A DNA stretch of 64,000 nucleotides. It comes from PALSA-693 sp963834725. GTDB lineage: Bacteria; Actinomycetota; Acidimicrobiia; Acidimicrobiales; Palsa-688. The stretch's first letter is position 1. Each line of letters opens with the position of its first letter. A model generated the notes under the pieces. That model saw only the letters and a list, made by a program, of their open reading frames with translations. It made no database searches and was not told the origin of the DNA. Made by a program: the position numbers and the translations under genes. Shown here piece after piece: positions 1 to 9,980 of the stretch. Location of the stretch: the NCBI GenBank assembly GCA_963834725.1, contig CAWICN010000001.1:1612001-1676000 (forward strand), in the 5' to 3' direction.

Positions 1-1748
1 AGGTGCAGGCCGATGACCTGGATGGTCTTGCCCAGCCCCATGTCGTCGGCCAGACAAGCGCCGAGCCCGAGCTCGCACATCTGGTGGAGCCAGGCCACGC
101 CTCGCTCCTGATAGGGACGCAGCTCGCCGACGAAGCCGGGCGGTGAGCCGAGCACCCTGGCCTCGTCGTCGGCGGCGATGGCCCGTACCCGCTCGACCAG
201 CACGGCCATGGCTCCCTCGGCTACGACCGGTACCGTCTCGCCGTCGACCATCATCTGGCCGGCTATCGCAGCGGCGAGCGCCTCCACCGCCGACATCCTC
301 CGCTCCCGCCGCTGCCGAGCCCGGGCAAGGATCGTCGCGTCGACGTGCACCCACTTGCCGCGCAATCGAACGATCGACCGTTTCGCCTCGGCCACGTGCT
401 CTATCTCCTCGGGAGACAGCGTCTCGCCGGCGATCGCAACCCGCCAATCGAACTTCACCAGCTCGTCGACGGAAAAGCCGCCCGCGTCCGATCCGGGAGG
501 CGACGTCACCGCGGCTTGCAGCGTCAGCCCTTCGGAGAGCAGCGACGACGGCCACAGCACTTCGATCCCGGCCGCCCGCAGGGCATCGCCGCCGTCGCCG
601 AGAAGGTCCTCCACCTCCTCGTCGGAGAGCCGTAGCGCCACGGGCACCCGCTCGGCCAGGAGTCTCCCGAGCGGCGCCCACACGCGCGATCCCCGGCGGA
701 GAGCCAGGAGCAAGTTTGCTTCGGCGTCCGGGTCGAGGCGCGACACCACAGAAGCCGGCATCGACAACAGGTCGGCCGCGTCGACCACCAGGCTCGGATC
801 GATCAGCGACGTCATCTGTACGACGGCTGCCGCTCTCGGCTCCTCGAGCCCGGCTTCCTCCCCTGCTTCCTCTACTTCCTCCTCGCCGGCGGACCCCGGC
901 TCTGCGGCGTCGATGGCCAGCCCGGTCGGAGCTTCTCGCTCGGCGAGCTCGCCGAGGGTGACCCGCAGCCCGATCCTGGCGGTGCCCTCCGAATGCGCCG
1001 GCCCGGCTGCTTCGGCCAACCAGCCGGTCAGATGCTCCGCGTGGGCCGCGTCCCCGGCGGCGAACAGCCCTGCTCCCGCCACCGCCGGTGCCGCAGCAGT
1101 GCGGACGAGCGAGTCGGCCAGGGCATCCCACAAGGCTCGGACCGCGAATCTGGGCGACATGATCCGAAGCGGTGACCTGCGCCCCGCTGGCAGGCAGTGG
1201 GCAGCAGGCGGAAGCGAAGCGGCGATCTGTTGGAGCAGGCGGTGGTCGTCGGGGTCGAGCGGGCCGGCCCGCCAGGCGTCCCAGCCCTCAGGAGTGACAG
1301 TCGGAAAGAGCCTCCCCCGGGCCAGCAGGCCGAGGCCCGCCACCACGGCGCTGCTCCAGGCCGTGATCGACGGCCGGGTCCGCCACGGCTCCTCCAGATC
1401 GAGCAGCCACGTCAGCGCGTCCGACAGGGCGATGTCGTGGGCCGGCACCTCCCTTCGCCGGACGCGGCGGCCGGTGGGGCGCACGACCTCCAGCGCCCCG
1501 CCGAAGTACCGGCCATCGGACGGATCGGGCACCCGGGGGATTGGCGGCGTGCCGCCAGCAGGCCGGGGGTCCAGCCCCGCAACCAGTAGACCGGCATCGT
1601 CGGGGGGAATATAGACGGCGAAGGTCCCGTAGCGAGGAGGGCTGCCGGGCAAGAACAGCAGGTCGACCGCCGGGCCGGCTGCGAGAGCAGGTCCGCCGCC
1701 CTCGAAGCCAACGTCCTCGTCGACGTCTGCAGCCGTCGGGACCTCCAT
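1..1748 (-). CDS. SNF2-family DNA helicase/ATPase, N-terminal part (runs off window)
   Basis: The reverse strand is open from an ATG at 1748 to the window edge, about 582 codons. The last residues read LADDMGLGKTIQVIGLHL, the Walker A motif I of SNF2 helicases, preceded by PYQERGVAWLHQM, the Q-motif-like entry to the SNF2_N domain. The roughly 540 residues before it correspond to the long SNF2-helicase-associated region of bacterial HepA/HelZ-like proteins. The motor's remaining motifs lie outside the window. The family translocates on double-stranded DNA using ATP; the cellular role here is unknown. Large forward-strand open frames over this stretch are antisense shadows. Confidence 0.9.
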   Translation of the reverse strand, partial: MEVPTAADVDEDVGFEGGGPALAAGPAVDLLFLPGSPPRYGTFAVYIPPDDAGLLVAGLDPRPAGGTPPIPRVPDPSDGRYFGGALEVVRPTGRRVRRREVPAHDIALSDALTWLLDLEEPWRTRPSITAWSSAVVAGLGLLARGRLFPTVTPEGWDAWRAGPLDPDDHRLLQQIAASLPPAAHCLPAGRRSPLRIMSPRFAVRALWDALADSLVRTAAAPAVAGAGLFAAGDAAHAEHLTGWLAEAAGPAHSEGTARIGLRVTLGELAEREAPTGLAIDAAEPGSAGEEEVEEAGEEAGLEEPRAAAVVQMTSLIDPSLVVDAADLLSMPASVVSRLDPDAEANLLLALRRGSRVWAPLGRLLAERVPVALRLSDEEVEDLLGDGGDALRAAGIEVLWPSSLLSEGLTLQAAVTSPPGSDAGGFSVDELVKFDWRVAIAGETLSPEEIEHVAEAKRSIVRLRGKWVHVDATILARARQRRERRMSAVEALAAAIAGQMMVDGETVPVVAEGAMAVLVERVRAIAADDEARVLGSPPGFVGELRPYQERGVAWLHQMCELGLGACLADDMGLGKTIQVIGLH

Positions 1749-1934
1749 GGCGCCTGGAGAGTCTATCCGTGCATCAGTGACGCAACGAGCGTCCGGACAT
1801 CCACAGCGTGGCGGTTTCGCAGGGATTTTTCTGTCGCGAATCCGGCCCAAACGGAGGGGCCGAGGCGCTTCTCTGCAGCAATTTGTGCCCAACTGAAGGG
1901 GGGCGTGCTGCAGAAAAAGATCGGGATGGCGGCG

Positions 1935-2924
1935 TCATCTGACCCTTGGAACCGCGTAGCCGGTGACATCGTGGGGCGTGTATGGCTCCTCCAGCTGCTT
2001 GATCTCCTCAGGCGAAAGCTCCACGTCGACCGCAGCGATGGCGTCGTCAAGATGGTGGGGCTTCGTCGCTCCAATGATCGGTGCGGTGATGACCGCGTTG
2101 GACAGCATCCAGGCCAGCGCCACCTGGGCCCTGGGAATACCGCGCTCGGCGGCCACCTCGGTGACCCTTTCGACAATCTGACTATCCGCAGCCTCGTTGT
2201 AGAGGCGGGCGGCAAATGGGTCCTGCTCGGAACGGTTCGTCGCCTCCCCCCACTCCCGGGTGAGCCGGCCGCGCGCCAGCGGGCTCCACGGGATTACGCC
2301 CACGCCCTGGTCGGCGCACAGGGGGAGCATCTCCCGCTCCTCCTCCCGGTTGAGCAGGTTGTAGTGGTCCTGCATGGACACAAAGCGGGTCCATCCGTGA
2401 GCGTCCGCGGTGAACAGGCACTTGGCGAACTCCCAGGCGGCCATTGACGACGCCCCGATGTACCGGGCCTTGCCAGCCTGAATCACGTCGTGCAGGGCCT
2501 GGAGGGTTTCCTCGATCGGTGTGGCGTGGTCCAGGCGGTGGATCTGGTAAAGGTCGATGTGGTCTGTGCCCAACCGGCGCAAGCTCTGGTCGACCTCGGC
2601 GAGGATCGCCTTGCGGGATAGGCCTGATCCATTGGGGCCCGGCCGCATCTGGCCGTGGACCTTGGTGGCAATCACCACCTCGTCGCGCCGGGCCAGATCC
2701 TTGAGGGCGCGACCCAGGAACTCCTCGCTCGATCCGAGCGAATACACGTTCGCCGTGTCGAAGAAGTTGATTCCCCCGTCGAGAGCCCGCTCGATAAACA
2801 GCCGGCTTTCGTCCTCGTCGAGCACCCACTGGTGCCCGCCCCGGGAGGCGTCGCCATAGCTCATGCAACCGAGACAAATCCGCGACACATCCAGGCCGGT
2901 GCGGCCGAGCTTCACGTACTCCAT
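1935..2924 (-). CDS. Aldo/keto reductase
   Basis: This 329-residue protein starts MEYVKLGRTGLDVSRI, the usual start of YajO/YccK-type aldo/keto reductases. The frame is open a further 105 codons upstream, but that extension has no family similarity. The catalytic tetrad is visible: Asp56 and Tyr61 (FFDTANVY), Lys88 (ATKVHG) and His129 (YQIHR). NADPH-binding C-terminal elements (IIGATKPHHLDDA) are present and the length is normal. It should reduce carbonyl substrates with NADPH in the cytosol; the substrate is not predictable. It stands alone between the SNF2 gene and decayed sequence. Confidence 0.92.
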   Translation of the reverse strand: MEYVKLGRTGLDVSRICLGCMSYGDASRGGHQWVLDEDESRLFIERALDGGINFFDTANVYSLGSSEEFLGRALKDLARRDEVVIATKVHGQMRPGPNGSGLSRKAILAEVDQSLRRLGTDHIDLYQIHRLDHATPIEETLQALHDVIQAGKARYIGASSMAAWEFAKCLFTADAHGWTRFVSMQDHYNLLNREEEREMLPLCADQGVGVIPWSPLARGRLTREWGEATNRSEQDPFAARLYNEAADSQIVERVTEVAAERGIPRAQVALAWMLSNAVITAPIIGATKPHHLDDAIAAVDVELSPEEIKQLEEPYTPHDVTGYAVPRVR

Positions 2925-3243
2925 GGGCTCTGACCGTACACGCTGTTCGTTGCCGTCGTAGCAGTCCCCCGCGTCTAAGGACGTCCAGAGCCTCGTCGAG
3001 CCAAGGGGCGAGGGCAGGGTCATCGCCGGGATCGCCAGTGCCCACACTGGACTCTCAGTCAGCGCCGGGAAGTGGTCAAATATGGTGGTCACGAGCAGGG
3101 TCGACGAGAAGGGGAGGCAGCTTGCATTTGGGGCGGCCGCGGCGTCGGACGCGACGGGAAGGAGCCACCGCTTCGGCTCAAATACGCCATCGGGGCACTC
3201 CTCGCCTGCGCCGGGCGCAGCATCGTCCTGATGGCTCAATACG
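2925..3243. other. Intergenic stretch without a recognisable gene
   Basis: This is the region upstream of the aldo/keto reductase. All frames across it are short or of random composition. I see no RNA gene or hairpin I would defend. Confidence 0.4.
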
Positions 3244-3579
3244 GTGCTCTTCGCCGGTTTCCCGGGCCTGGTATCGAAGTTGTGGCTGCGCCACCACCAA
3301 AGCGGGCTATATCGGGGTCTCTATCAGTCGGACGATCCAGAGCAGGCGGTCGCCTACGTGCGGGCACTGTGGTGGGTGCTGGCGCTGGTCAGCGAACCAG
3401 GCTCGATCCACTACGCGGTCCGCCCGGGCTTCACCGTGACGAGAGCGGTAGCGAACCCGGCCCTGGTCGACACCTTGGCCGCCGGACCAGGCCGTTGGTG
3501 GCGCCCGCCGAAGCCGGCCGTTACGACTTCGGTGACGTCAGGTCGTAGACGGTCACGCCTCCAATGGTCTTTTCGGTGA
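3244..3579 (+). pseudogene. C-terminal remnant of an actinobacterial hypothetical protein
   Basis: The translation contains FAGFPGLVSKLWL, then GLYRGLYQ and AYVRALWWVLALVSEPGSI, which reads like the conserved core of a family of small actinobacterial proteins (ABM/YdhR-like fold suspected). An in-frame TGA at 3229 blocks extension upstream, so the normal N-terminus is missing. The only start is a GTG at 3244 with no ribosome binding site. The last 30 or so residues lose protein character and run over the 3' end of the opposing glycosyltransferase gene. I read it as a truncated gene. The family assignment is from memory and uncertain. Confidence 0.45.
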
Positions 3580-5488
3580 AATGGGCCTCGACCCATGCGG
3601 TGATCTGACTGCCGACGGAACTGGCGCCGGAATTGGCGCCGCTGTTCGGGCCGCCTCCTCTTTGTCAGCAAGCCGCCCGGCGAACTCCCGGGGGTGCGCC
3701 CGCCACCCAGGGCCGCCCCACCTGGCAGAGCTCCGGCGGAGCCGGCGGCCGGGAAGCCACCAGGCGACGCCGACGCCGACCCCGGAGCGAGCCCGCCGGA
3801 TCCAGAAGGCCCACCAAACCCAGAAGGACCACCAAACCCAGAAGGCCCACCAAATGTCGCCGCTCCAGCACCTGCGACCCCCCGCCGGAAAGGGCCGCCA
3901 CCCGGGCCGCTGCCGGGAAGGCCGCCCGCCCCGGTTGGGCCGGCAGCCACAATCGCGCCGCTGTGCGCCTGCGTGACCGTGGCGTACGCGTACCCCGCCG
4001 GCCCGAGGAAGACCGCCACCAGCGCAGTCATCGCGACGAAGAACCGGGCGCCCCGCCGGGGAAGCGAGGGCCACACCAATAGGCCGACCGCGCCACTCAG
4101 TGCCAGCCCGAAGATGACTGTCCGCAGCCACGGCGCCCACGACGGCGTCCGGTCGAGGAGTGTCGCGGCCCAAACCGCCGTCACCAGCGTCACCGCTGCC
4201 AGCACGGCCCGCCCGGAAATGGAGCGCCGGCGAGCCCACGCCAGCCAGCCGCCGATGCCCAGGGTGCCGCCCACCAACGGGGCAAGCGCCACCGTGTAGT
4301 ACGGGTGGATGATTCCCCTGCCGTAGCTGAACACGAGCGCCGTCACCGCCATCGACCCACCCCACAGCAGCAGCCCGGCGCGCGCCCGGTCCGTCCTCGG
4401 CTTCCGGCGGGTCCACCACAACCCGGTGACGAGCAAGATCAATGTCGCCGGGATGAGCCACGAGATCTGCGCCCCCATGTCGGAACCAAACAGACGAGTC
4501 AGCCCCGACTGGCCGGCGAACCCGCCGGCGCCGACGCTGCCTGACTCGTTGCCAGTCAACCGCCCGAACCCGTTGTAGCCGAAGATGACGTTCCACAAGC
4601 TGTTGTTCTGCGATCCGCCGATATAGGGGCGGAGGGCAGCCGGCGTCAGCTCGACCACGGCGACCCACCATCCTGCGGCCGCCACCATCGCGGCACCGGA
4701 GATCAGCAGCTGCCACAACCGCCGAACCAGGCCGGGTGGCCCCGCGAGCAGATACGCCGCGGCCAGGGCGGGCACCACCAGGAGGGCCTGTAGTTCCTTG
4801 GTCAGAAAGCCGAAGCCCACCAGCACGCCGGCGAGCACCAGCCAGCGGGTACGCCCCGATTCGATCGCCCGCACGGTTACGTATCCGGCGGCGGTGAGGA
4901 GCAGGACGAGCAGCGCGTCGGGGTTGTTGAAGCGAACATCAGCGCCGCCACCGGTGTGACCGCGACGATCAGCCCGGCGTCCGGCGCCAGGGGAAGCCCA
5001 CCGGCGCACCGCGGCGTACAACACCGCGACTGTAGCGATCCCCTCGAGGGCCTGAGGCACCAGGAGGCTCCAGCTGTTGAGCCCGAAGACCCGGGCGGAC
5101 AGCTCCATCAGCCACAGCGACGCCGGCGGCTTGTCGACAGTGATGAAGTTCTAGGAGTCGAACGAGCCGAAGAACATCGCCTTCCAGCTCTTGGTCCCCG
5201 CCTGTACCGCGGCGGCGTAGAACGCGTTACCCCATCCCGATCCGCCCAGGCCCCACAGGTAGGTGACCGCTGTCGCCAACAACAGGACGATGAGCGCCGG
5301 GCGGGCCCACGCGGGGTCGCCGGGGCGACCACGCAAACGCGCACCAGCAAGGGCCGGCGGACGGCCGATTCCGAAACGGCCGATTCCGAAACGGCCGATT
5401 CCGAAACGGCCGATTCCGAACCGGTCGGAGCGACGGGAGCGGGGGGCGCCGCCGGTCCGTGCGGAGTCGGGATGGCAATGGTCGACAT
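3521..5488 (-). pseudogene. PMT/ArnT-like (YkcB-type) mannosyltransferase, multiply broken
   Basis: Pieces in different frames add up to one integral-membrane glycosyltransferase. The N-terminus is at 5488 (MSTIAIPTPHGPAAPPAP). The first catalytic loop is WGNAFYAAAVQAGTKSWKAMFFGSFDS, then an in-frame TAG at about 5153, then NFITVDKPPASLWLMELSARVFG. The loop RFNNPDALLV follows. The true end is ITAWVEAHFTEKTIGGVTVYDLT with a stop at 3521. Lesions: a frameshift after the 15-bp repeats, the TAG, a pair of compensating shifts around 4930-5000, and a C-terminal deletion plus shift near 3660-3690. The family transfers sugars from polyprenyl phosphates outside the membrane. It lies directly downstream of the GtrA/two-component operon. 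Confidence 0.85.
5361..5420. repeat. Four exact 15-bp tandem repeats
   Basis: The unit ACGGCCGATTCCGAA occurs four times without mismatch. Read from the ATG at 5488 it encodes a five-residue repeat (SESAV); in the frame used by the following membrane domain it encodes RFGIG. It sits in the cytosolic N-terminal tail of the broken mannosyltransferase, and one of that gene's frameshifts lies just downstream. Confidence 0.9.
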
Positions 5489-5511
5489 GCCCGCAGTTTC
5501 GAGCAGTGACT

Positions 5512-7065
5512 TCAGAGTTTCCTTGGTGCGGCACTCGAAGGGGCTGAGACTTCCCCGCTCTGGACGACAATGTCCGACCCGGCACCCAGCCCGGCAGAGC
5601 TGGCTGGCTCCTCGGGCCCGGGTGAGAGGGGCAGCCGGATCTCGAACTCGGCGCCGCCGTCGGGGGCGTTGCGCACCCCCGCCCGCCCCGCGTGCTCAGA
5701 GGCGACCGCCGCCACGATCGCCAGCCCGAGCCCGGTGCCTCCCCCTGTCCGGGACTGGTCGGCCCGCCAAAAGCGGTCGAAGGCATGGCCGAGCCCCTCA
5801 GGCGAGAGACCGGGACCATGATCGCGGACGCGCACCACCGCGGCGTCGCCGTCGACGCCGACGAACACCTCCACCGGCGTGCCCTCCGGCGTGTGCCGGG
5901 CGGCGTTGGTCAAAAGGTTTGTCACCGCCCGGCGAAGGTGGTCGGCGTCGCCGCGCACCCGGACCGGCCCCGGCGCTTCAAACGACAGCCGGCGCCCTCG
6001 CGTCATGACGGCCGCATCCTCGCATGCGTCCGCCACCAGGACCACCAGGTCGACCGGCGCCCGTCTCGGCGGACGGGTCTGGTCGAGGCGGGCGAGGAGC
6101 AGCAACTCCTCGACCAGCCCGCCCATCTGCTCGGCGTCTTCTTCGATCCGCCCGAACACGTTGTCAGGGGACGCGGCGCCCATCCGGTACAGCTCCGCAT
6201 GCCCGCGTATCGACGTCAGCGGTGTCCGCAACTCGTGGGAGGCGTCGGCGAGGAACTGCCGCAGCCGTGCCTCGGTCGCGTCCCGATCGGCGAACGCCTG
6301 CTGGATCTCCCCCATCATGGCGTTGAAGGCCTGGCCCAGCTGGCCCACTTCGCCGTGCCCATCGGCCGGGCTGGCCCGCTGCGACAAATCCCCCCCGGCG
6401 ATGGCTCGAGCGGTCGCGGCCATGCGCTCCAGCGGGTGCAAGCCCCGCCGGACGAGCAACAGCGCGGTCACAGACAGCAGGACCAGGACCGCCCCGCCGA
6501 CCGACACGTACAGCAGGATCAACCGGTGAAGGGAGTGGAGCATGGCGGTCAGCGGAATGGCGGTCACCAGCAGGTCGCCGGCGAGGTCAGGGTCTATACC
6601 TGGCTGCGCAGCTGCCGAGCGCACGAGGACCCGAAAGCTGGTCGACCCGTCCGTCGACGGCACGGTGAAAAACCGCCCGTTTTCGCTCGACGGCGCCGCG
6701 ATGGTCCTCGGCAGTCGGGGCACAGGGCAGGACGCCGAGTTGTAGCACGGCACCTGATAATCAGTGACGATGCCATGGGCCCCGGCGATCGCGGCGTAGC
6801 TGCCGGCCGGCAGGTTATGGCCCGCGCCTGGCGGCGGAGCGCCCACTGGAGCGCCCTCCGGCTGCGGCCCATGACCTCCGACCAAGCCCTGGCCGAGAAG
6901 CGGGGCGGCCGACTGCAGCTGGTTGTCGATTTGCTGGTAGGCGGAGGCGCTGTACAGGTTGTAACTGATGAACGCGAAAGCGGCGAGCCCGACCGCCACC
7001 AGCCCCACCTGGAGGGCGACCAGCCGGCGGCGCAGGCTGCCCGACCCACGCGGCGGTGTCGTCAA
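5512..7065 (-). CDS. Two-component sensor histidine kinase
   Basis: The 517-residue product begins at a TTG (7065) that overlaps the TGA of the response-regulator gene (TTGA), so it is translationally coupled. Order of parts: TM1 about residues 15-37, an extracytoplasmic domain about 38-181, TM2 182-205, HAMP 206-258, HisKA with phosphoacceptor His277 (ASHELRTPL), then HATPase_c with N box NLLTNAARHTP, G1 DHGPGLS and G2 GGGTGLGLAI. It is an OmpR-class partner. The sensed signal is unknown. The neighbours (GtrA, glycosyltransferases, FMN transferase) suggest an envelope or redox stimulus. Confidence 0.95.
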   Translation of the reverse strand: MTTPPRGSGSLRRRLVALQVGLVAVGLAAFAFISYNLYSASAYQQIDNQLQSAAPLLGQGLVGGHGPQPEGAPVGAPPPGAGHNLPAGSYAAIAGAHGIVTDYQVPCYNSASCPVPRLPRTIAAPSSENGRFFTVPSTDGSTSFRVLVRSAAAQPGIDPDLAGDLLVTAIPLTAMLHSLHRLILLYVSVGGAVLVLLSVTALLLVRRGLHPLERMAATARAIAGGDLSQRASPADGHGEVGQLGQAFNAMMGEIQQAFADRDATEARLRQFLADASHELRTPLTSIRGHAELYRMGAASPDNVFGRIEEDAEQMGGLVEELLLLARLDQTRPPRRAPVDLVVLVADACEDAAVMTRGRRLSFEAPGPVRVRGDADHLRRAVTNLLTNAARHTPEGTPVEVFVGVDGDAAVVRVRDHGPGLSPEGLGHAFDRFWRADQSRTGGGTGLGLAIVAAVASEHAGRAGVRNAPDGGAEFEIRLPLSPGPEEPASSAGLGAGSDIVVQSGEVSAPSSAAPRKL

Positions 7066-7769
7066 GACGAACCTCGGGGCTCCCGCAGCGAGTACCCGAC
7101 GCCGCGAACGGTGTGGATGAGCGGTGGCCGGCCGCTGTCGATCTTGTGCCGCAGGTAACTGATATAGGTCTCGAGGACGCTGGCGTTGCCCGCGAAGTCG
7201 TACTCCCACACCTGGTCGAGGATCTGCGTGCGCGTCAGCACCCGGCGGGCGTTCAGCAACAGGTAATGGAGGAGGCGGTACTCAGTGGCCGTCAACTCGA
7301 TCAGCTCGTCACCTCGGCGCACCTCGCGGGTTTCCTCGTCCAGGCTGAGGTCCGAAAAGCGAAGCCGGGTGCCCGCATCGGTCGCGCCGGCCCGGCGCAA
7401 AACCGCCTGCACCCGGGCGATCAGCTCCTCCAGGCTGAACGGCTTGGTTACGTAGTCGTCGCCGCCCAACCCGAGCCCTTCGACCTTGTCGGCGGTGGTG
7501 TCGCGAGCCGTGAGGAAGATCACCGGCAGCCGGTCGACCGAACCATCGGCCTGCCGGATGCGCTTCGCAACCTCAAACCCGTCGAGGTCGGGCAACATCA
7601 CATCCAGCACCACGAGGTCCGGCCGGGCCCGCCGGACCTCTGACAGCGCCTCCCGCCCCGTCGCGGCGCTCGACACGTCGAAGCCGGAATACCGCAGCGC
7701 CACGCTCACGAGCTCCGCTATGTGCGGCTCGTCGTCGACCACGAGCACCCGGGCCATGCCCGTCATCAT
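7062..7769 (-). CDS. OmpR/PhoB-family response regulator
   Basis: 235 residues. The receiver domain shows VLVVDDE (acidic pocket), phosphoacceptor Asp56 (VVLDVMLPD), the FLTARD Thr and the VTKPFS Lys. The C-terminal winged helix contains ELTATEYRLLHYLL and the wing VRGVGYSLRE. The start ATG at 7769 overlaps the GtrA stop (ATGA) and its own TGA overlaps the kinase TTG start. It is expected to bind DNA when phosphorylated by the downstream kinase. Confidence 0.97.
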   Translation of the reverse strand: MMTGMARVLVVDDEPHIAELVSVALRYSGFDVSSAATGREALSEVRRARPDLVVLDVMLPDLDGFEVAKRIRQADGSVDRLPVIFLTARDTTADKVEGLGLGGDDYVTKPFSLEELIARVQAVLRRAGATDAGTRLRFSDLSLDEETREVRRGDELIELTATEYRLLHYLLLNARRVLTRTQILDQVWEYDFAGNASVLETYISYLRHKIDSGRPPLIHTVRGVGYSLREPRGSS

Positions 7770-8200
7770 GCCCCCTCCGCGGTCGGCGTACGGGGTCGGA
7801 ACAACACCCGGTCCAGCAGCAGGAACTGCACCAGCCACACGGCCCCGAAGCCTGCCAGATGGGCGACCTCGACCAGCGCGGTCCGCGCGCCGCCCTGAAG
7901 GGGGTGCTGATCCGCCCACGACGCGGCGACGTGCACCATCAACGTCGACATCGCCAGGCCCGCGAACGACAGGGCCACGAACGGCAGCACCTCCCCCGCG
8001 ACCGACCGCCGCCCCCCCTTGCTCCACACCCATCGCCGGTTGAGCTCGAACGACGGGACCGTGCCCACGCCAGTGGCGACGACATTGGCCCACCCGGCCG
8101 GCATACCGACGAACCCAACGAGGATGCCCAATACCGTCAAGCCTGTCGCCGTGGCCACCACTGATACGGACCCGTAGCGCAACAGCTTCGCCAGTAACAC
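7766..8200 (-). CDS. GtrA-like membrane protein
   Basis: 144 residues from a GTG at 8200, with four hydrophobic segments and the GtrA signature region (NFELNRRWVW-like: PSFELNRRWVWSKGG between helices 2 and 3). GtrA proteins are thought to help move polyprenyl-linked sugars across the membrane for cell-surface glycosylation. It is the first gene of the coupled GtrA-regulator-kinase operon and is divergent from the GT2 gene, a common partner. Confidence 0.88.
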   Translation of the reverse strand: MLLAKLLRYGSVSVVATATGLTVLGILVGFVGMPAGWANVVATGVGTVPSFELNRRWVWSKGGRRSVAGEVLPFVALSFAGLAMSTLMVHVAASWADQHPLQGGARTALVEVAHLAGFGAVWLVQFLLLDRVLFRPRTPTAEGA

Positions 8201-8327
8201 ACCGCCAGCGTGGCGGGCCAGTCTCCGAAGATGCTCAGAACCGACTCCGACTGGCCTGAGCCAGCTGAGTTCTGCGGTGTTTCCCAGCAGCCGCCAAACC
8301 CCCGCTCAGTCCAGGGGGGCACAGCTC

Positions 8328-9610
8328 ATGAGCCTCACCGCCGCACTGCCCAGCAATTGCCGTCGCCCGCCCGGGCCGCCCCAGCCGGACGCGGAGCTCG
8401 CAGCGGCCACTGTCGAGATCGTCGTACCCGTCTACAACGAGGCCCGGACGGTCGAAGCCAACGTGCAAACCCTGCGGCGCTACCTGGACGCCCGGGTCCC
8501 TTTCCCCGTCCTCGTAACTGTCGTCGACAATGGGAGCGCTGATGACACGTGGGAGGCGGCTTCCCGCCTGGCTGCCCAGGTCCCCGGCGTGCAGGCCATG
8601 CGCCTCGTCGAAAAAGGACGTGGTCGGGCGCTAAAGGCGGCATGGCTTACCAGCGACGCCCCCGTGCTGGCCTACATGGACGTCGACCTGTCCACCGACC
8701 TCGACGCCATCCTGCCGCTGGTCGCCCCGTTGATCTCGGGGCACAGCGACCTGGCCATCGGCACCCGGCTGGCGCCCGGCGCGCTGGTAGTCCGCGGCGC
8801 CAGGCGGGAGGCGATCTCGCGGGCTTACAACCTCCTGGTGCGGACCTTGACTCGCAACCGGTTCAGCGACGCCCAGTGCGGGTTTAAAGCCATCCGGGTG
8901 GATGCGGCCCGCCTTCTCCTCCCGCACGTTCGCGACGATGAATGGTTCTTCGACACCGAGCTACTGGTCCTGGCCGAGCGCAACGGTTTGCGCATCCACG
9001 AGGTCCCGGTCGCCTGGGAGGACGACCGTGACTCGCGGGTGGACGTCATCCGGACCGCGACCGGCGACCTGCGCGGCCTGCTCCGAGTCACCGCCGAGTG
9101 GGTCTCGGGCCGAGGCCGGTTGGACGTATCAGCCCTGAGCCGCCGCAGCATCCTGCCGGCGTCCCGTCTGACCCGCATCGGCGGGATATTCACCGTCGCG
9201 TACCTGATGCTCTTTCTCCTGCTGCAGCTGGGCCTTCCTCGTGTCGGCGCCGCCAGCCTGGCGCTCACGGTCACCGCGGCCGGCAACGGCGTGGCGTGCT
9301 GGCGAAGTGGGCGCGACCAGCACCAGCGAACGGCGTTGATACGGCTCAGCGCCCGGGCATGGGCCGCCGGGCTGCTGCTCACATCCACGGCATTGTCGGC
9401 AACGGACCGGCGTCCGGGTCACTTCTCGCCGCGCTGCTGGCTCTGCTCGCCGTGAACGTCGTGGTGAGCGCGGGGAGGCTGCTGGCCATCCGGGCCATGC
9501 CGCGGCAACGCCCATCTTGTGCCTTCGGCCCGGGGACTCCCAGCCACTTCCCAGACAGGGCCCAGGCCGCTCTGAGTCGCCACCCCGACACTGATGGCCA
9601 TGACCGTTGA
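8328..9610 (+). CDS. Family 2 glycosyltransferase (polyprenyl-phosphate sugar synthase type), C-terminal frameshift
   Basis: ATG at 8328 has AGGGGGG eight bases upstream. The GT2 fold shows VEIVVPVYNEARTVE, VDNGSADDTW, YMDVDLSTDLDA (the DXD-like metal site) and DAQCGFKAIR, as in dolichyl-phosphate glucose/mannose synthases. Two C-terminal hydrophobic segments follow. The open frame ends early, but a second frame continues with LLAALLALLAVNVVVSAGRL, the expected last helix, and ends at 9610, overlapping the next gene's start. One missing G near 9413 would join them (427 residues). It probably loads sugar onto polyprenyl phosphate for the GtrA/mannosyltransferase system. Confidence 0.85.
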
Positions 9611-9980
9611 TCCCACCACTGCACCGTCGAACGGCCCCACACCACCGACCGGCCCCACACCACCGACCGGGCCGGCGAAGACCGATCCCGGGCGCGTCCG
9701 CCGCAGCCGCCTGCGCCGGGCTCGAGCCGTGACCGCCGTGTTGGCCGGCGCCGGCGTAGCCGGCACCGCTGCCATCGCCGACCTGGCCAGCCACACCACG
9801 GCCACCGCGGCCGCGACCAAGGCGACACCCGCCACCACGAGCACGGCGACTGCGACGTCCAGCACGGCCGCAGCGACGCCGACCAGCCCAGCCCCAACGT
9901 CGACCAGCCCAGCCTCGACATCGACCACCCTGCCAACCTCCTCCTCCAATGCGGCGTCCGTCAGCTCGGGTGCGTCATGA
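9594..9980 (+). CDS. Small membrane-anchored Ser/Thr/Pro-rich protein
   Basis: 128 residues: a Pro-rich cytosolic start with a repeated TPPTGP unit, a basic stretch (RVRRSRLRRAR), one hydrophobic segment about residues 45-66, then an outer tail of almost only Ser, Thr, Ala and Pro. It overlaps the corrected end of the GT2 gene and the ApbE start (ATGA at 9977). The tail is of a kind often O-glycosylated, and mannosylation genes are adjacent, but that link is inference. I see no FMN-binding domain, which is the usual third partner of ApbE and ferric-reductase-like genes. Confidence 0.7.
   Translation: MAMTVDPTTAPSNGPTPPTGPTPPTGPAKTDPGRVRRSRLRRARAVTAVLAGAGVAGTAAIADLASHTTATAAATKATPATTSTATATSSTAAATPTSPAPTSTSPASTSTTLPTSSSNAASVSSGAS

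Noticed and set aside
178..1614. 478-codon forward open frame
   Set aside because: Antisense to the SNF2 helicase; composition is the Ser/Arg/Thr bias of a high-GC shadow frame with no motifs.
5692..7158. 488-codon forward open frame
   Set aside because: Antisense to the histidine kinase, whose domains are all recognisable on the other strand.
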